The translations under genes were made by a program, and so were the position numbers. From the NCBI RefSeq assembly GCF_028606985.1, contig NZ_CP117416.1, positions 3,324,001-3,388,000 of the forward strand: a DNA stretch of 64,000 nucleotides. Direction: 5' to 3'. Position 1 is the first letter of the stretch. Each line of letters begins with the position of its first letter. Below the pieces are notes generated by a model that ran no database searches, was not told where the DNA came from, and saw only the letters and a program-made list of their open reading frames with translations. The stretch is from Paenibacillus kyungheensis (GTDB taxonomy: Bacteria; Bacillota; Bacilli; Paenibacillales; Paenibacillaceae). Positions 9,198 through 18,463 of the stretch are shown here, piece by piece.

Positions 9198-10644
9198 ATT
9201 TGTTATATGTTCCTATTGCATTTGACGACACTTCTTCAGAATGCTGAATCGGGAGCAATAACGTAAATTCAGTGCCTTTGCCGATAATACTATCTGCTGT
9301 AATACTTCCATGATGAGCTTCTACGATATTACGTACAATCGCAAGACCCAGACCTGTACCACCAGCTTCGCCGCGTACACGAGCTTTATCTGCTTTGTAA
9401 AAGCGTTCAAAAATAAAAGGAAGATCGTCCATCGGTATACCTGCTCCTGTATCCTGGAATACCACACGCACATGCTCTTTTTCCATATGAGCTGTTACGG
9501 TAATTGTTCCACCAGCAGAAGTATGGCGAAAAGCATTATCAAGCAAGTTGGTGAATATTTGCTCTAACCGATCGACATCGGCATACAAATGCAAGAACTC
9601 GTCACGTACAAAGTTAAGTTTGAGTTCTCTTTCTTTGGCTCGAACAGTAAATTTGCGATAGACTCGATCCATTAATTCATTTAGATCAATCTCATCAAAA
9701 TTCATATCGATATGACCAGCTTCCATGCGTGCAAGATCTAATAAATCTTGCACTAATCTACCCATACGTAATGATTCATCATAGATGACCTGCACCAATT
9801 CGTCGCTTTCTTCTTTGGACGTAGCCATCCCATCAAGCAATGCTTCACTATACCCTTGAATCATCTGCAAAGGTGTACGAATCTCATGAGATACATTAGC
9901 TACAAAGTCACGACGCATCTTCTCTGCTTTGACCTCATCTGTCACGTTACGCATTACCGATACGGTTCCGCGTACATCGTTACCCGAGTATAAAGGAGCC
10001 ATATTAACAGACCAGACTTGCTGTTTGACATGAATATTAGAACTTTGATCCTGACGTTCTCGAATAACGCTCTGGAACATCGGATATAGAGGTTCTGGCA
10101 CTTTGCTATCAGCCGTTGTTCCATCTTGTTCTTGACGTTCCCAGCCTGCTTTGTGCCACGTATCCATAATCATTTCGCCTGGTGGATTATGCAGAATCAT
10201 ATTTCCGGATTTATCGAATGTAATCACTGCATCTCCCATACTGCGGAGTATGCTTGCCATTTGTTCTTTTTCCAGCTGTAAATTCTGAATATTTTTTTCC
10301 AATTCTTCTGCCATATGATTAAATGCGCTTGCTAATTGACCAATCTCATCACTGGTTTGCAAAGATACGCGGGTATTGTATTTTCCTTTGCGAATCCCGT
10401 CTGCGGCTTGAATTAATTGCTGCATCGGTTGTGTAATTTTGGTCAATAAAAAAAGAGCAAAAAAAGTAGTCATCGAGAATCCTACGATCGAGACATAGGT
10501 AAATAACCGTTTGATCGAACCGGAATTGGTAAATGTACTATCGATATAAGGTAGCAAAAATAAACCGAGTGTTAACAGTACACAAGCCACTAATGCGCTA
10601 ATCGTCAGCCACAACTTACCGACAAGCGTTCTCCAGAAGTCCAC
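9196..10644 (-). CDS. resE: ResE-type sensor histidine kinase with a very short extracytoplasmic loop
   Basis: Membrane kinase of the ResD-ResE system, which in Bacillus controls genes for respiration under oxygen limitation. Two membrane segments (about 11-33 and 47-68) enclose only about a dozen residues outside the membrane. HAMP follows at about 69-120, a PAS-like domain at about 125-235, the phospho-acceptor His253 in NVSHEIRTPL, and a full HATPase domain with DTGAG and GGTGLGLAI. The start is a GTG placed directly after the resD stop. Bacillus subtilis ResE, as I recall it, is about 100 residues longer with a large extracytoplasmic domain, so the sensing mode must differ here, perhaps through PAS. 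Identity rests on the linked ResD and position after rluB. Confidence 0.85.
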   Translation of the reverse strand: MDFWRTLVGKLWLTISALVACVLLTLGLFLLPYIDSTFTNSGSIKRLFTYVSIVGFSMTTFFALFLLTKITQPMQQLIQAADGIRKGKYNTRVSLQTSDEIGQLASAFNHMAEELEKNIQNLQLEKEQMASILRSMGDAVITFDKSGNMILHNPPGEMIMDTWHKAGWERQEQDGTTADSKVPEPLYPMFQSVIRERQDQSSNIHVKQQVWSVNMAPLYSGNDVRGTVSVMRNVTDEVKAEKMRRDFVANVSHEIRTPLQMIQGYSEALLDGMATSKEESDELVQVIYDESLRMGRLVQDLLDLARMEAGHIDMNFDEIDLNELMDRVYRKFTVRAKERELKLNFVRDEFLHLYADVDRLEQIFTNLLDNAFRHTSAGGTITVTAHMEKEHVRVVFQDTGAGIPMDDLPFIFERFYKADKARVRGEAGGTGLGLAIVRNIVEAHHGSITADSIIGKGTEFTLLLPIQHSEEVSSNAIGTYNK

Positions 10645-11361
10645 TTATTTTGGAACCTCTAACTTGTAACCAACGCCCCATACCGTAGTGATCATTGCGG
10701 CTGATTCAGGTGATACTTTATTTAGCTTCTCACGCAACCGTTTTACATGGGTATCTACTGTACGCAAATCACCAAAAAACTCGTAATTCCATACATCTTT
10801 GAGCAATTCTTCACGTGAGAATACTTTATCCGGCGATACCGCTAGAAAATGGAGCAATTCGTATTCTTTCGGCGTTAAGCTAATCTCGTGTCCACTTGCG
10901 GTTACACGATGCGCATCATGCTCAATAATCAGGTTTGGAAATACGATATTGTTGCTTGAATTGTTTTCTTGAGAAAGGTACGCTGTTGCTGAAGAGCGAC
11001 GCATAATCGCTTTGACCCGATAGATCACTTCACGCGGACTGAATGGCTTAACGACATAATCATCTGCGCCCACTTCAAATCCTTGCACACGATTGACTTC
11101 TTCCCCTTTAGCGGTAAGCATCAATACGGGTGTTGATTTGACTTGACGTAGACGACTACATACTTCGATACCATCGATTCCCGGCAACATTAGATCAAGC
11201 ATAATTAAGCCGTAATCTTCTGCTACTGCTTTGCGTAGCGCAGCTTCTCCGTCTTCAGCTTCATCAATCTCATAGCCTTCTTTTTCTAAATACATGCGTA
11301 GTAAACGGCGAATACGTTCTTCGTCATCCACTACTAAAATGCGATTCATCTGGTCACTCAT
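10645..11361 (-). CDS. resD: ResD-type response regulator (OmpR family)
   Basis: Cytoplasmic transcription factor of the ResDE pair. Receiver domain with acidic residues in VVDDEERIRRLLRMYLE, phospho-acceptor Asp56 in LDLMLPGIDG and Lys105 in VVKPFSPRE, then a winged-helix domain at about 137-236 with the strongly ResD-like stretch FGDLRTVDTHVKRLREKLN. The 238-residue length matches. The start ATG follows AGGAGG nine bases upstream. It is joined end to end with resE. In Bacillus subtilis the cytochrome c biogenesis genes resABC lie between rluB and resD; here rluB is separated from resD by only 48 nt and resABC are absent. Confidence 0.95.
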   Translation of the reverse strand: MSDQMNRILVVDDEERIRRLLRMYLEKEGYEIDEAEDGEAALRKAVAEDYGLIMLDLMLPGIDGIEVCSRLRQVKSTPVLMLTAKGEEVNRVQGFEVGADDYVVKPFSPREVIYRVKAIMRRSSATAYLSQENNSSNNIVFPNLIIEHDAHRVTASGHEISLTPKEYELLHFLAVSPDKVFSREELLKDVWNYEFFGDLRTVDTHVKRLREKLNKVSPESAAMITTVWGVGYKLEVPK

Positions 11362-11409
11362 TCACTAAAGCCTCCTAGCTGTCATCAATGGATATAAATG
11401 ATCTCTATG

Positions 11410-12132
11410 TTATGCTTTACCGCTGCTTTTTAGCTTATCAATTTCTTCTTTGGTCAGGTGGCGATATAGACCACGCTTCAAATTACCTACGAGTAATTCA
11501 CCAAAAGAAATCCGTTTCAACCGAATCACTTTATGAGATAAAGCTTCGAACATACGACGAATCTGACGGTTTCTACCTTCATGAATCGTTACACGTATCG
11601 TTGCTTGCTTCTTCTCTGTATCAATATCATAATAATCCGCTTCAGCAGGTTGAGTCATTCCATCTTCCAATTGAATCCCTTGGCGGAATTTCTCTAGTGC
11701 TGTACCGTGTGGTACGCCTTCTACCGTTACATGATATGTTTTGGGTACGTGATGTCTTGGATGAGTTAAGCGATTAGCCAGTTCTCCATCATTCGTCAAA
11801 ATTAAAAGACCTTCTGAATCGTAATCCAGTCGTCCTACAGGATATACACGTTCACGAACACCTTTAAGATAATCGCCTACAATTTTACGTCCTTCTGGAT
11901 CAGAAGCACTTGTAATAACCCCTTTAGGTTTGTTGAACATAATATATACTTTTTTCTCCGCAGCAATCGATCGTCCATTAACAATAATCTCGTCCACTGT
12001 TGGATCTGCTTTGGTTCCAAGCTCAGTGACAACTTCACCATTGAGAGTTACTTTACCTGCTACAATTAACTCTTCACATTTACGTCGGGAAGCTATACCT
12101 GCTTGTGCTAATATTTTTTGCAATCGTTCCAT
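11410..12132 (-). CDS. rluB: 23S rRNA pseudouridine synthase RluB-type
   Basis: Modifies a uridine in 23S rRNA to pseudouridine during ribosome assembly. N-terminal S4 RNA-binding domain (about residues 1-60, LQKILAQAGIASRRKCEELI), then the RsuA/RluB catalytic domain with the GRLDYDSEGLL motif holding the catalytic Asp103, and the conserved RNRQIRRMFE near residue 190. The 240-residue length is normal. Position immediately before resD matches Bacillus subtilis, where rluB follows spmAB; those sporulation genes are missing on its other side, where a beta-mannosidase gene now lies. Confidence 0.95.
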   Translation of the reverse strand: MERLQKILAQAGIASRRKCEELIVAGKVTLNGEVVTELGTKADPTVDEIIVNGRSIAAEKKVYIMFNKPKGVITSASDPEGRKIVGDYLKGVRERVYPVGRLDYDSEGLLILTNDGELANRLTHPRHHVPKTYHVTVEGVPHGTALEKFRQGIQLEDGMTQPAEADYYDIDTEKKQATIRVTIHEGRNRQIRRMFEALSHKVIRLKRISFGELLVGNLKRGLYRHLTKEEIDKLKSSGKA

Positions 12133-12284
12133 AATAGTTAATTCACCTCACACTAATGATACTCATCTATGCACAAAATCACAAGACACTCCCCAAGTTT
12201 ATTGTGATTTTAGGGAGTTTCATGTGATTTTGAAAGAATATATAGAGAAGCACAACTGACTATTTCATCAATCTAGATCAAATC

Positions 12285-14918
12285 TTACGAAATATGGATA
12301 AAATCTGCCATCGATTGAACTTGCAAATCTTCTGGCTTCGCAGGTACAAATTGTGGTGAATGAGATACCGATGGTTGTACAATATTGGATTCAGACTGCA
12401 TTTCGTTAGCATGGTGCACATCTTCTAGTGTCTGTAATTGCTTGAATTGAATTGTTTTGGTCACTCCAGGAATCAGATCAAAGAAGTTATCGCTAAATAT
12501 GCCTTCGCTTGCTGTATTTAACCATACCTGACGTGCCAACACATCTGTGGTCAATTCATAAGCAATAACGCCATCGACTTCTGTTTCTGCGATTTGAATA
12601 TTCGGTTGTTGTAAAGGTAACTCGGTTGCAGATACAAAATAAGCAATCTCTGTATGAAGTAGTTGATTTTCGTGCTCTAATTCTGCTACCAGAATCGCTT
12701 CTGCTGGATTGACGTCTCCAAGTAACTGTTCTGTCGTCAAAGATAGTAATTGAATCGCTTCTCCGCCTGCAAGGGTAAGAGATTGCGGCATTTCTTTGTA
12801 CAATGTACCGTCTATTCCAAGTACTTTGACACGAACTGTTAATGATTTGGGTGCAATCAGATCAGAGACAAGATGAATATTGACTGTACCTGAAGCTGAA
12901 TTATCAATCGATAATAAAATATCTTCAAAGCTACGTTTAGCATAATATTGAACAGCTTTCCAGCGACCATAGTAATCCATACTTGACCATGATGCGACAG
13001 GCCAGCAATCATTCATTTGCCAGTATAATGTTCCCATACAATACGGTTTACGGCGACGATGAGCTTCGATGGCAGTTTTCATCGCTTCAGCTTGTAGAAC
13101 CTGACTCATATACAGAAACGAAGGAAAATCTTTAGGTGCTGGTAAATATTTATCCATGTATTCTTTGATCAATCGATTGCCTGCTCCATTTTTCTGATGA
13201 CGAAGCATGACTTCAGATTCTAATTCCAAATCGGATTCTTCAGCATACGTACGAACCGATTTGTACTCTGGAAACGATTGGAACCCATACTCACTCATAA
13301 ATCGACCGATATACGTATTGTAGCGTTCAAATGGCTCACTGTTATGCCATACACCCCAATAGTGGATATCTCCAGAATCTGTTATGCCATGTGTATGTTG
13401 TTTTTCATTATTTGTCACTGCAACGATTGGCGATGACGGCCAGTATGAGATACCCGGATGCTCTACTCGCACTACTTCTGGTAATAACTCATGGAATAAT
13501 GACTCATAATCAGCCCAGATCTGTGCACGCTGTTCTGTATTGTAGTCTTTTTTCCAACCCCAACCACCATCTTCTACATATTGAGACCACGCAGAATCGA
13601 TCTCATTATTACCACACCAGAGTACAATACTTGGATGATTACGTAGTCGGCGAATATTATCTTCGGCTTCGGCTTGAACACTATCTAAAAACTCTTCATC
13701 ACCTGGATACATACTGCAAGCAAACATAAAATCCTGCCATACCAGAATACCGTATTCGTCACAGAGGTCATAGAATTCATCATTTTCATAAATACCGCCA
13801 CCCCACACACGAAGCATATTCATATTGGATTCTATAGCGGTTACAATCTCATGACGATAACGCTCTAATGTCACTCGTGGTGAGAAGCTGTCATTCGGAA
13901 TATGGTTCGCCCCTTTAGCAAAGACAGGTACACCATTCAGTTCAAAATAAAACGAAGTGCCCGGATAATCTGGATGAGGTTCAGTCACCAGACGGATGGA
14001 GCGAATACCTGTCCGTTCTGATTTCACAGCCAGTGTCTGATTCTGCTCTAACACCTCTACTGTAAACGTATACAGATGAGCGTCTCCTAGACCTCTTGAC
14101 CACCATAATTTAGGATTATCCAGTAAAAGTGGAATCTGTACAGCATCTGTACCTTCCGCTAATGTCACTGTCTGTTCCCAATTCTGTCCATCCGTATATA
14201 CACGCAAGTTCACCTGACGTTCTTGTTCTGAATAAATTTGGACAACAGCTGTAAGATCAGCAGATTCTACATGCACTTGATTTTGACGAATATATACATT
14301 TTCGATACGTACGTCTGACCATGCGACTAATTCAGCTTCACGCCAGATACCACTAGTTACAAAACGTGGACCCCAATCCCAGCCATAATGATAAGGAGCT
14401 TTACGAGCAAATATACTCACTCTTTGATCTCCTAGCTCACCAACTTCAGATTGATCATTGCTCGCAGGTAATCCGTAACCTAATGCTTTTAGCTTCGGTA
14501 AGTCTTCCATAATAGGAGAGCGGAAATGAATACGAATATCGTTAGCGCCTAATTTTACATAGGGCTTTACATCTGCACGCCATGTGCGGAACATATTATC
14601 TGCTGATAGTACATGCTGTTCATTAACATATACATCTGCATAGGTATCCAGACCAGCAAATACAAGTTCAATATGCGAATGATTGAGCACAGGTGCTTCT
14701 ACATCAATCGTTGTTATGTACTCCCAATCTTTTTTATCAATCCATTGTACGTCTTTTTCATTCGTACCATAAAAAGGATTCGAAATTTTACCATTATCTA
14801 ATAAGTCAGTATGCACTGTTCCTGGCACAGTAGCCGGTAACCATTCTGATTCATCGACAGCTTTGAAAGTCCATTGCTTTAACGATTGACGAAATTGTAG
14901 CGCTTGCAAATTAGTCAT
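12285..14918 (-). CDS. Beta-mannosidase, glycoside hydrolase family 2
   Basis: Removes terminal beta-D-mannose from manno-oligosaccharides, in the cytoplasm since no signal peptide is present. N-terminal jelly-roll sugar-binding domain (about 1-200), immunoglobulin-like middle domain, then the TIM-barrel with catalytic acid/base Glu439 in WCGNNEIDSAW and nucleophile Glu543 in SEYGFQSFPE. The N-terminal signature SLKQWTFKAVDESEWLPATV and WGPRFVTSGIWR are typical of beta-mannosidases rather than beta-galactosidases. Length 877 is slightly above usual because of a low-complexity tail after about residue 845. It stands alone between rluB and a divergent iron transporter, at the place where sporulation genes lie in relatives, so it may be an insertion. 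A cre-like site lies upstream. Confidence 0.9.
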   Translation of the reverse strand: MTNLQALQFRQSLKQWTFKAVDESEWLPATVPGTVHTDLLDNGKISNPFYGTNEKDVQWIDKKDWEYITTIDVEAPVLNHSHIELVFAGLDTYADVYVNEQHVLSADNMFRTWRADVKPYVKLGANDIRIHFRSPIMEDLPKLKALGYGLPASNDQSEVGELGDQRVSIFARKAPYHYGWDWGPRFVTSGIWREAELVAWSDVRIENVYIRQNQVHVESADLTAVVQIYSEQERQVNLRVYTDGQNWEQTVTLAEGTDAVQIPLLLDNPKLWWSRGLGDAHLYTFTVEVLEQNQTLAVKSERTGIRSIRLVTEPHPDYPGTSFYFELNGVPVFAKGANHIPNDSFSPRVTLERYRHEIVTAIESNMNMLRVWGGGIYENDEFYDLCDEYGILVWQDFMFACSMYPGDEEFLDSVQAEAEDNIRRLRNHPSIVLWCGNNEIDSAWSQYVEDGGWGWKKDYNTEQRAQIWADYESLFHELLPEVVRVEHPGISYWPSSPIVAVTNNEKQHTHGITDSGDIHYWGVWHNSEPFERYNTYIGRFMSEYGFQSFPEYKSVRTYAEESDLELESEVMLRHQKNGAGNRLIKEYMDKYLPAPKDFPSFLYMSQVLQAEAMKTAIEAHRRRKPYCMGTLYWQMNDCWPVASWSSMDYYGRWKAVQYYAKRSFEDILLSIDNSASGTVNIHLVSDLIAPKSLTVRVKVLGIDGTLYKEMPQSLTLAGGEAIQLLSLTTEQLLGDVNPAEAILVAELEHENQLLHTEIAYFVSATELPLQQPNIQIAETEVDGVIAYELTTDVLARQVWLNTASEGIFSDNFFDLIPGVTKTIQFKQLQTLEDVHHANEMQSESNIVQPSVSHSPQFVPAKPEDLQVQSMADFIHIS

Positions 14919-15043
14919 AAGACAAATTCATCCTTCCAATATTAGGTTATGAGTACACCTTACTACGACTGCATTTAAGAAGCAAATCGACTACTACGCT
15001 CTAACGTCTATGTTACTAGATTACATGACTGAATACGACAATT

Positions 15044-15057
15044 TGCAATCGATTACA
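15044..15057 (-). promoter_or_regulatory. cre or LacI-type operator upstream of beta-mannosidase
   Basis: TGCAATCGATTACA is a 14-bp near-palindrome centred on CG with one mismatched pair, typical of LacI/CcpA-family operators. It lies about 130 bp before the beta-mannosidase start, on the other side of which is the divergent iron-uptake promoter. The remaining 339-bp intergenic stretch holds that promoter and nothing else I can name. Confidence 0.4.
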
Positions 15058-15167
15058 CGGTTTTACTGTTTTTAAGACTGACTTATCAATTGAATATTTT
15101 GGTATCTATTTTGCTTTCAAACTTACCCTCTTTCTGCATGATTTTGATTACATTTTTAAAATAAATA

Positions 15168-15196
15168 TTGACAAAAAAATCACATCGTTTTAAAGT
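15168..15196 (+). promoter_or_regulatory. SigA-type promoter of the iron-uptake operon
   Basis: TTGACA at 15168-15173 and TAAAGT at 15191-15196 are separated by exactly 17 bp. The predicted transcription start is just ahead of the Fur box, which fits repression by blocking initiation. Confidence 0.7.
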
Positions 15197-15211
15197 TTGA
15201 GAGTCGTTGTA

Positions 15212-15226
15212 TGATAATGATTATCA
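15212..15226 (+). promoter_or_regulatory. Perfect 7-1-7 Fur box
   Basis: TGATAATGATTATCA is an exact match to the 15-bp Bacillus Fur core (two 7-bp half sites around one base). It lies directly after the promoter and 32 bp before the binding-protein start. This shows that the downstream transporter is iron-repressed; a fur gene is present in this window at 34255-34728. Confidence 0.92.
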
Positions 15227-15257
15227 ATTTCATTCTATATTAAAGGGGAATTTACGT

Positions 15258-16208
15258 ATGAAAAAAATGTTGTTACCATTAATGATGGTGATTGTGTTGG
15301 TATTAAGCGCATGTGGCAATCAGTCTGGTAATACGGCCACTACCGATAAAGCAAGTTCTACAGAAACAGGCACTTCTGCTCCAGCTACTACTGGTACTAT
15401 CACTTATCAATCCGAGACAGGCCCTGTAGAAGTTCCTGCTAATCCACAACGTGTAATCGCTCTAGCAGGTTATGCAGGTAACTTAATTGCTCTTGGTGTT
15501 CCTCTAGTTGGTGTAGATTCATGGACCAAAGCTGATCCTAACTTTGCAGAGCAATTAAAAGATGTCGCTGAAGTATCTGATGATAATTTAGAAAAAATAA
15601 TCGAACTCAAACCAGATCTAATTATTGCGGCAAGCGATACTAAAAACATAGAAAAATTAAAAAAACTCGCTCCAGTTGTTACTTATACTTATAACAAAGT
15701 CGATTATTTAACACAGATTGAAGAAATCGCTAAAGCGGTAAATCAAGCAGACAAAGGCGCTGCGTGGATTGCTGACTTTAAAGAACGTGCACAAAAAGCA
15801 GGTGCTGAAATCAAAGCTAAAATCGGTGATGATGCTACTGTAACTGTTATGGAAGGCGATTCTAAGCAGCTGTATGTGTTCGGTAGCGCTTGGGGGCGGG
15901 GTACAGAAATCATTTATCAAGCGATGGGTCTGAAAATGCCTGAAAAAGTAAAAGAAATGACTTCGAAAAAAGGATATTATGATCTATCGCTTGAAGTATT
16001 GCCTGAATATTTAGGAGATTATGTTTTCTATAGTAAAGATCCTAGCGTAGATGCTTCGTTCCAGGATACAGATACGTACAAAAATATTCCGGCTGTTAAA
16101 AACAAGCGTGTATTTGAAGTAGATGCACGTGGATTCTACTTTAATGATGCAGCATCACTTGATTATCAGCTTGACTTTATTACCAAATCGTTGCTAGGTA
16201 AATCTTAA
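15258..16208 (+). CDS. Iron-siderophore ABC transporter substrate-binding lipoprotein
   Basis: Lipid-anchored receptor for an iron-siderophore complex, family of FecB/FeuA/FhuD-type proteins. The start MKKMLLPLMM follows AAAGGGG; an upstream in-frame ATG at 15207 would lie ahead of the Fur box and lacks a ribosome site. Signal peptide with lipobox LSAC, a Ser/Thr-rich linker, then the two-lobed fold with NPQRVIALAGYAGNLIALGV, ELKPDLIIAASD and a C-terminal RGFYFNDAASLDYQLDFI. It is about 316 residues, as expected. It is followed by a hairpin and two FecCD permeases. No ATPase gene is linked, so a shared YusV-type ATPase is presumed. The siderophore cannot be named. Confidence 0.93.
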   Translation: MKKMLLPLMMVIVLVLSACGNQSGNTATTDKASSTETGTSAPATTGTITYQSETGPVEVPANPQRVIALAGYAGNLIALGVPLVGVDSWTKADPNFAEQLKDVAEVSDDNLEKIIELKPDLIIAASDTKNIEKLKKLAPVVTYTYNKVDYLTQIEEIAKAVNQADKGAAWIADFKERAQKAGAEIKAKIGDDATVTVMEGDSKQLYVFGSAWGRGTEIIYQAMGLKMPEKVKEMTSKKGYYDLSLEVLPEYLGDYVFYSKDPSVDASFQDTDTYKNIPAVKNKRVFEVDARGFYFNDAASLDYQLDFITKSLLGKS

Positions 16209-16223
16209 ATGTAAATGACAAAT

Positions 16224-16256
16224 GAAAAGAAGGAGCGCCTAGCGTTCCTTCTTTTC
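16224..16256 (+). terminator. Intra-operon terminator or attenuator between binding protein and permeases
   Basis: Stem GAAAAGAAGGAGCG at 16224-16237 pairs with GCGTTCCTTCTTTTC, ending at 16256, about 48 nt after the binding-protein stop and 30 nt before the first permease. Partial termination here would give more binding protein than permease, a common arrangement. Confidence 0.7.
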
Positions 16257-16285
16257 TAAATACAGAGAAGGAAACGATCCGTATA

Positions 16286-17302
16286 ATGAAAAATGCTATG
16301 ACTACCAAACATTTTCAAGCTTTTCTGATCAAGTTAATATTGATGTTGTTGCTATTTGTTGTTGTATTTGTAATCGCTATTATGGTCGGTGCTAAAAATA
16401 TTTCATTATCTGATATCTGGAATGCGATATTTCATCCGCAAATCACAGGTGGCGATATTTCGATTATTCGTGAATTGCGTCTGCCGCGTGAGATTGGCGG
16501 CGTGCTGGTAGGAGCTGCGCTGGCTGTTGCCGGGGCTATTATGCAAGGTCTTACGCGTAATCCTTTAGCCGATCCCGGTTTACTCGGATTAAGTTCTGGT
16601 GCAAATGCTGCACTGGCTGTCGCTCTCGTTTTTCTACCAAGCGTTGGTTACTTCGGTATTATGATCGCTTGTTTTATCGGGGCTGCTGTAGGCATGTTAC
16701 TTGTTTTTGGATTGACCGCACTGCGTAAACGGAATATGTCGCCATTGCGTATGGTGCTGGCAGGAGCAGCCGTTTCGGCTTTGTTATCGGCTGTCGCTGA
16801 AGGAATCAGTCTACAATTTAAAATTTCTAAAAATGTAACGATGTGGACATCTGGCGGATTGATCGGTACTACATGGGGACAGATTCAAAGTATTACCCCT
16901 GTTATCGTAATCTGTATTGTGATCGCTATTCTCTGTTCACGTCAATTAACCATTCTTAGCTTAAATGAAAGCACTGCTGTAGGATTGGGTCTGCAAACAC
17001 ATCAGATCAAAATGATTTTATTTGTACTAATTACATTACTTGCAGGAGCATCAGTAGCATTGGTTGGAAATCTGGCATTTATCGGGCTGATGATTCCTCA
17101 TCTTGTACGTATGATTGCAGGTACTGATTATCGTACGATTTTGCCACTATCTGCGATTGCTGGCGCTACCTTTATGGTATTCGCAGATACGTTAGCACGC
17201 ATGATCAATGCTCCTTTTGAGACACCAATTGCAGCTATTATCGCTATTATTGGACTGCCTTTCTTTCTACTGATTGTGCGGAAAGGAGTGCGTTCATTAT
17301 GA
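16286..17302 (+). CDS. FecCD-family iron-siderophore ABC permease, first subunit
   Basis: Multi-spanning inner-membrane channel subunit for siderophore import. Typical family stretches are RELRLPREIGGVLVGAALAVAGAIMQGLTRNPLADPGLLG near residues 65-105, NESTAVGLGL, and LAFIGLMIPHLVRM (about 262-275), the ATPase-contact region. The 338-residue length matches, with about ten membrane segments. It overlaps the next permease by 4 nt (ATGA), so the two subunits are made together. Transcribed from the Fur-controlled promoter upstream. Confidence 0.95.
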   Translation: MKNAMTTKHFQAFLIKLILMLLLFVVVFVIAIMVGAKNISLSDIWNAIFHPQITGGDISIIRELRLPREIGGVLVGAALAVAGAIMQGLTRNPLADPGLLGLSSGANAALAVALVFLPSVGYFGIMIACFIGAAVGMLLVFGLTALRKRNMSPLRMVLAGAAVSALLSAVAEGISLQFKISKNVTMWTSGGLIGTTWGQIQSITPVIVICIVIAILCSRQLTILSLNESTAVGLGLQTHQIKMILFVLITLLAGASVALVGNLAFIGLMIPHLVRMIAGTDYRTILPLSAIAGATFMVFADTLARMINAPFETPIAAIIAIIGLPFFLLIVRKGVRSL

Positions 17303-18309
17303 TGAAGCAACTACAACCTGCCCGTCAGCAAAAAATGATTCTTGGTATATTGACCATTATTATTTTAATTACAATGGTGATTGCACTCAGTGTTGGTGCT
17401 TCTTCTGTATCGTTTGACCGACTGATTCCTACATTGCTGGGGAACGGTACATTTGTAGATGACTTTGTACTGTTCTCGATTCGATTGCCTCGTATGTTAG
17501 TGACATTGCTAGCAGGAATGGCGCTTGCTTTGGCGGGTTCTGTGTTGCAAGGTGTTACTCGCAATGAATTAGCTGATCCCGGGATTGTCGGTATTAATGC
17601 AGGTGCAGGTCTGGGTGTAACTGTATTTTTCTTATTTGCTCCACTTGAAGTTGGAACATTTGTCTACATATTGCCTGTCGTTGCTTTTGCAGGAGCATTG
17701 ATTACCGCTGTATTGATTTACCTCTTTTCCTATAGTCGTACTGAAGGTATGCAACCGATGAAATTCATTATCACAGGAGTCGGATTTTCATTAGCATTAT
17801 CCGGTTGTATGATTGTGTTGATCTCTTCGGTAGATCGAGTAAAAGTCGATTTTATTTCAAGATGGTTAGCTGGCAATGTGTGGGGAACAGATTGGCCATT
17901 TGTGATCGCACTGTTACCGTGGTTGATTGTGCTGGTTCCATTTGTATTGTACAAATCCCGTTCATTGAATCTATTAGCACTCAATGAAGGAACAGCGATT
18001 GGTGCAGGTGTACCGATTCAAAAAGATCGCATTTTGCTTATGTTAGCTGCTGTCGCTCTTGCCGCTTCTGCGGTATCTGTTACAGGCGGTATTGCTTTTA
18101 TCGGGCTGATGGCTCCTCATATCGCGAGGGCATTAGTAGGCCCACGACATCAACTATTTGTACCTGTATCGATTTTGATCGGTGGTTGGTTATTGTTGCT
18201 TGCAGATACAATCGGTCGTAACCTTGCTGATCCTGATGGAATGCCTGCGGGAATCGTAGTCGCTTTGATCGGAGCACCGTATTTTCTTTACTTGCTGTTG
18301 AAAAAGTAA
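17299..18309 (+). CDS. FecCD-family iron-siderophore ABC permease, second subunit
   Basis: Second half of the membrane channel. It shows the same family signatures as its partner: FSIRLPRMLVTLLAGMALALAGSVLQGVTRNELADPG, NEGTAIGAG and IAFIGLMAPHIARALVG. It is 336 residues with about ten membrane segments. It starts inside the stop of the first permease and is the last gene of the operon, followed by a strong terminator. The absence of a linked ATPase gene matches FeuABC-like systems in Bacillus, which use a shared ATPase. Confidence 0.95.
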   Translation: MMKQLQPARQQKMILGILTIIILITMVIALSVGASSVSFDRLIPTLLGNGTFVDDFVLFSIRLPRMLVTLLAGMALALAGSVLQGVTRNELADPGIVGINAGAGLGVTVFFLFAPLEVGTFVYILPVVAFAGALITAVLIYLFSYSRTEGMQPMKFIITGVGFSLALSGCMIVLISSVDRVKVDFISRWLAGNVWGTDWPFVIALLPWLIVLVPFVLYKSRSLNLLALNEGTAIGAGVPIQKDRILLMLAAVALAASAVSVTGGIAFIGLMAPHIARALVGPRHQLFVPVSILIGGWLLLLADTIGRNLADPDGMPAGIVVALIGAPYFLYLLLKK

Positions 18310-18353
18310 TACTTATCGAAAATAACTGTATAATTAACAGTAAAAAGATACGC

Positions 18354-18404
18354 AAAAAGCCAAAATGATTGTCGGATCAATTCCCAATCATTTTGGCTTT
18401 TTTT
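18354..18404. terminator. Strong bidirectional terminator between iron operon and scpB
   Basis: Stem AAAAAGCCAAAATGATTG at 18354-18371 pairs with CAATCATTTTGGCTTTTT at 18385-18402, with A- and T-runs at the outer edges. It ends the plus-strand iron operon and can also end the minus-strand scp transcript. Confidence 0.9.
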
Positions 18405-18463
18405 GGACTATATCATCTTATCTAAGATTCTATTCAGATTACTTGTGTGCTGGATAGCTCAGG

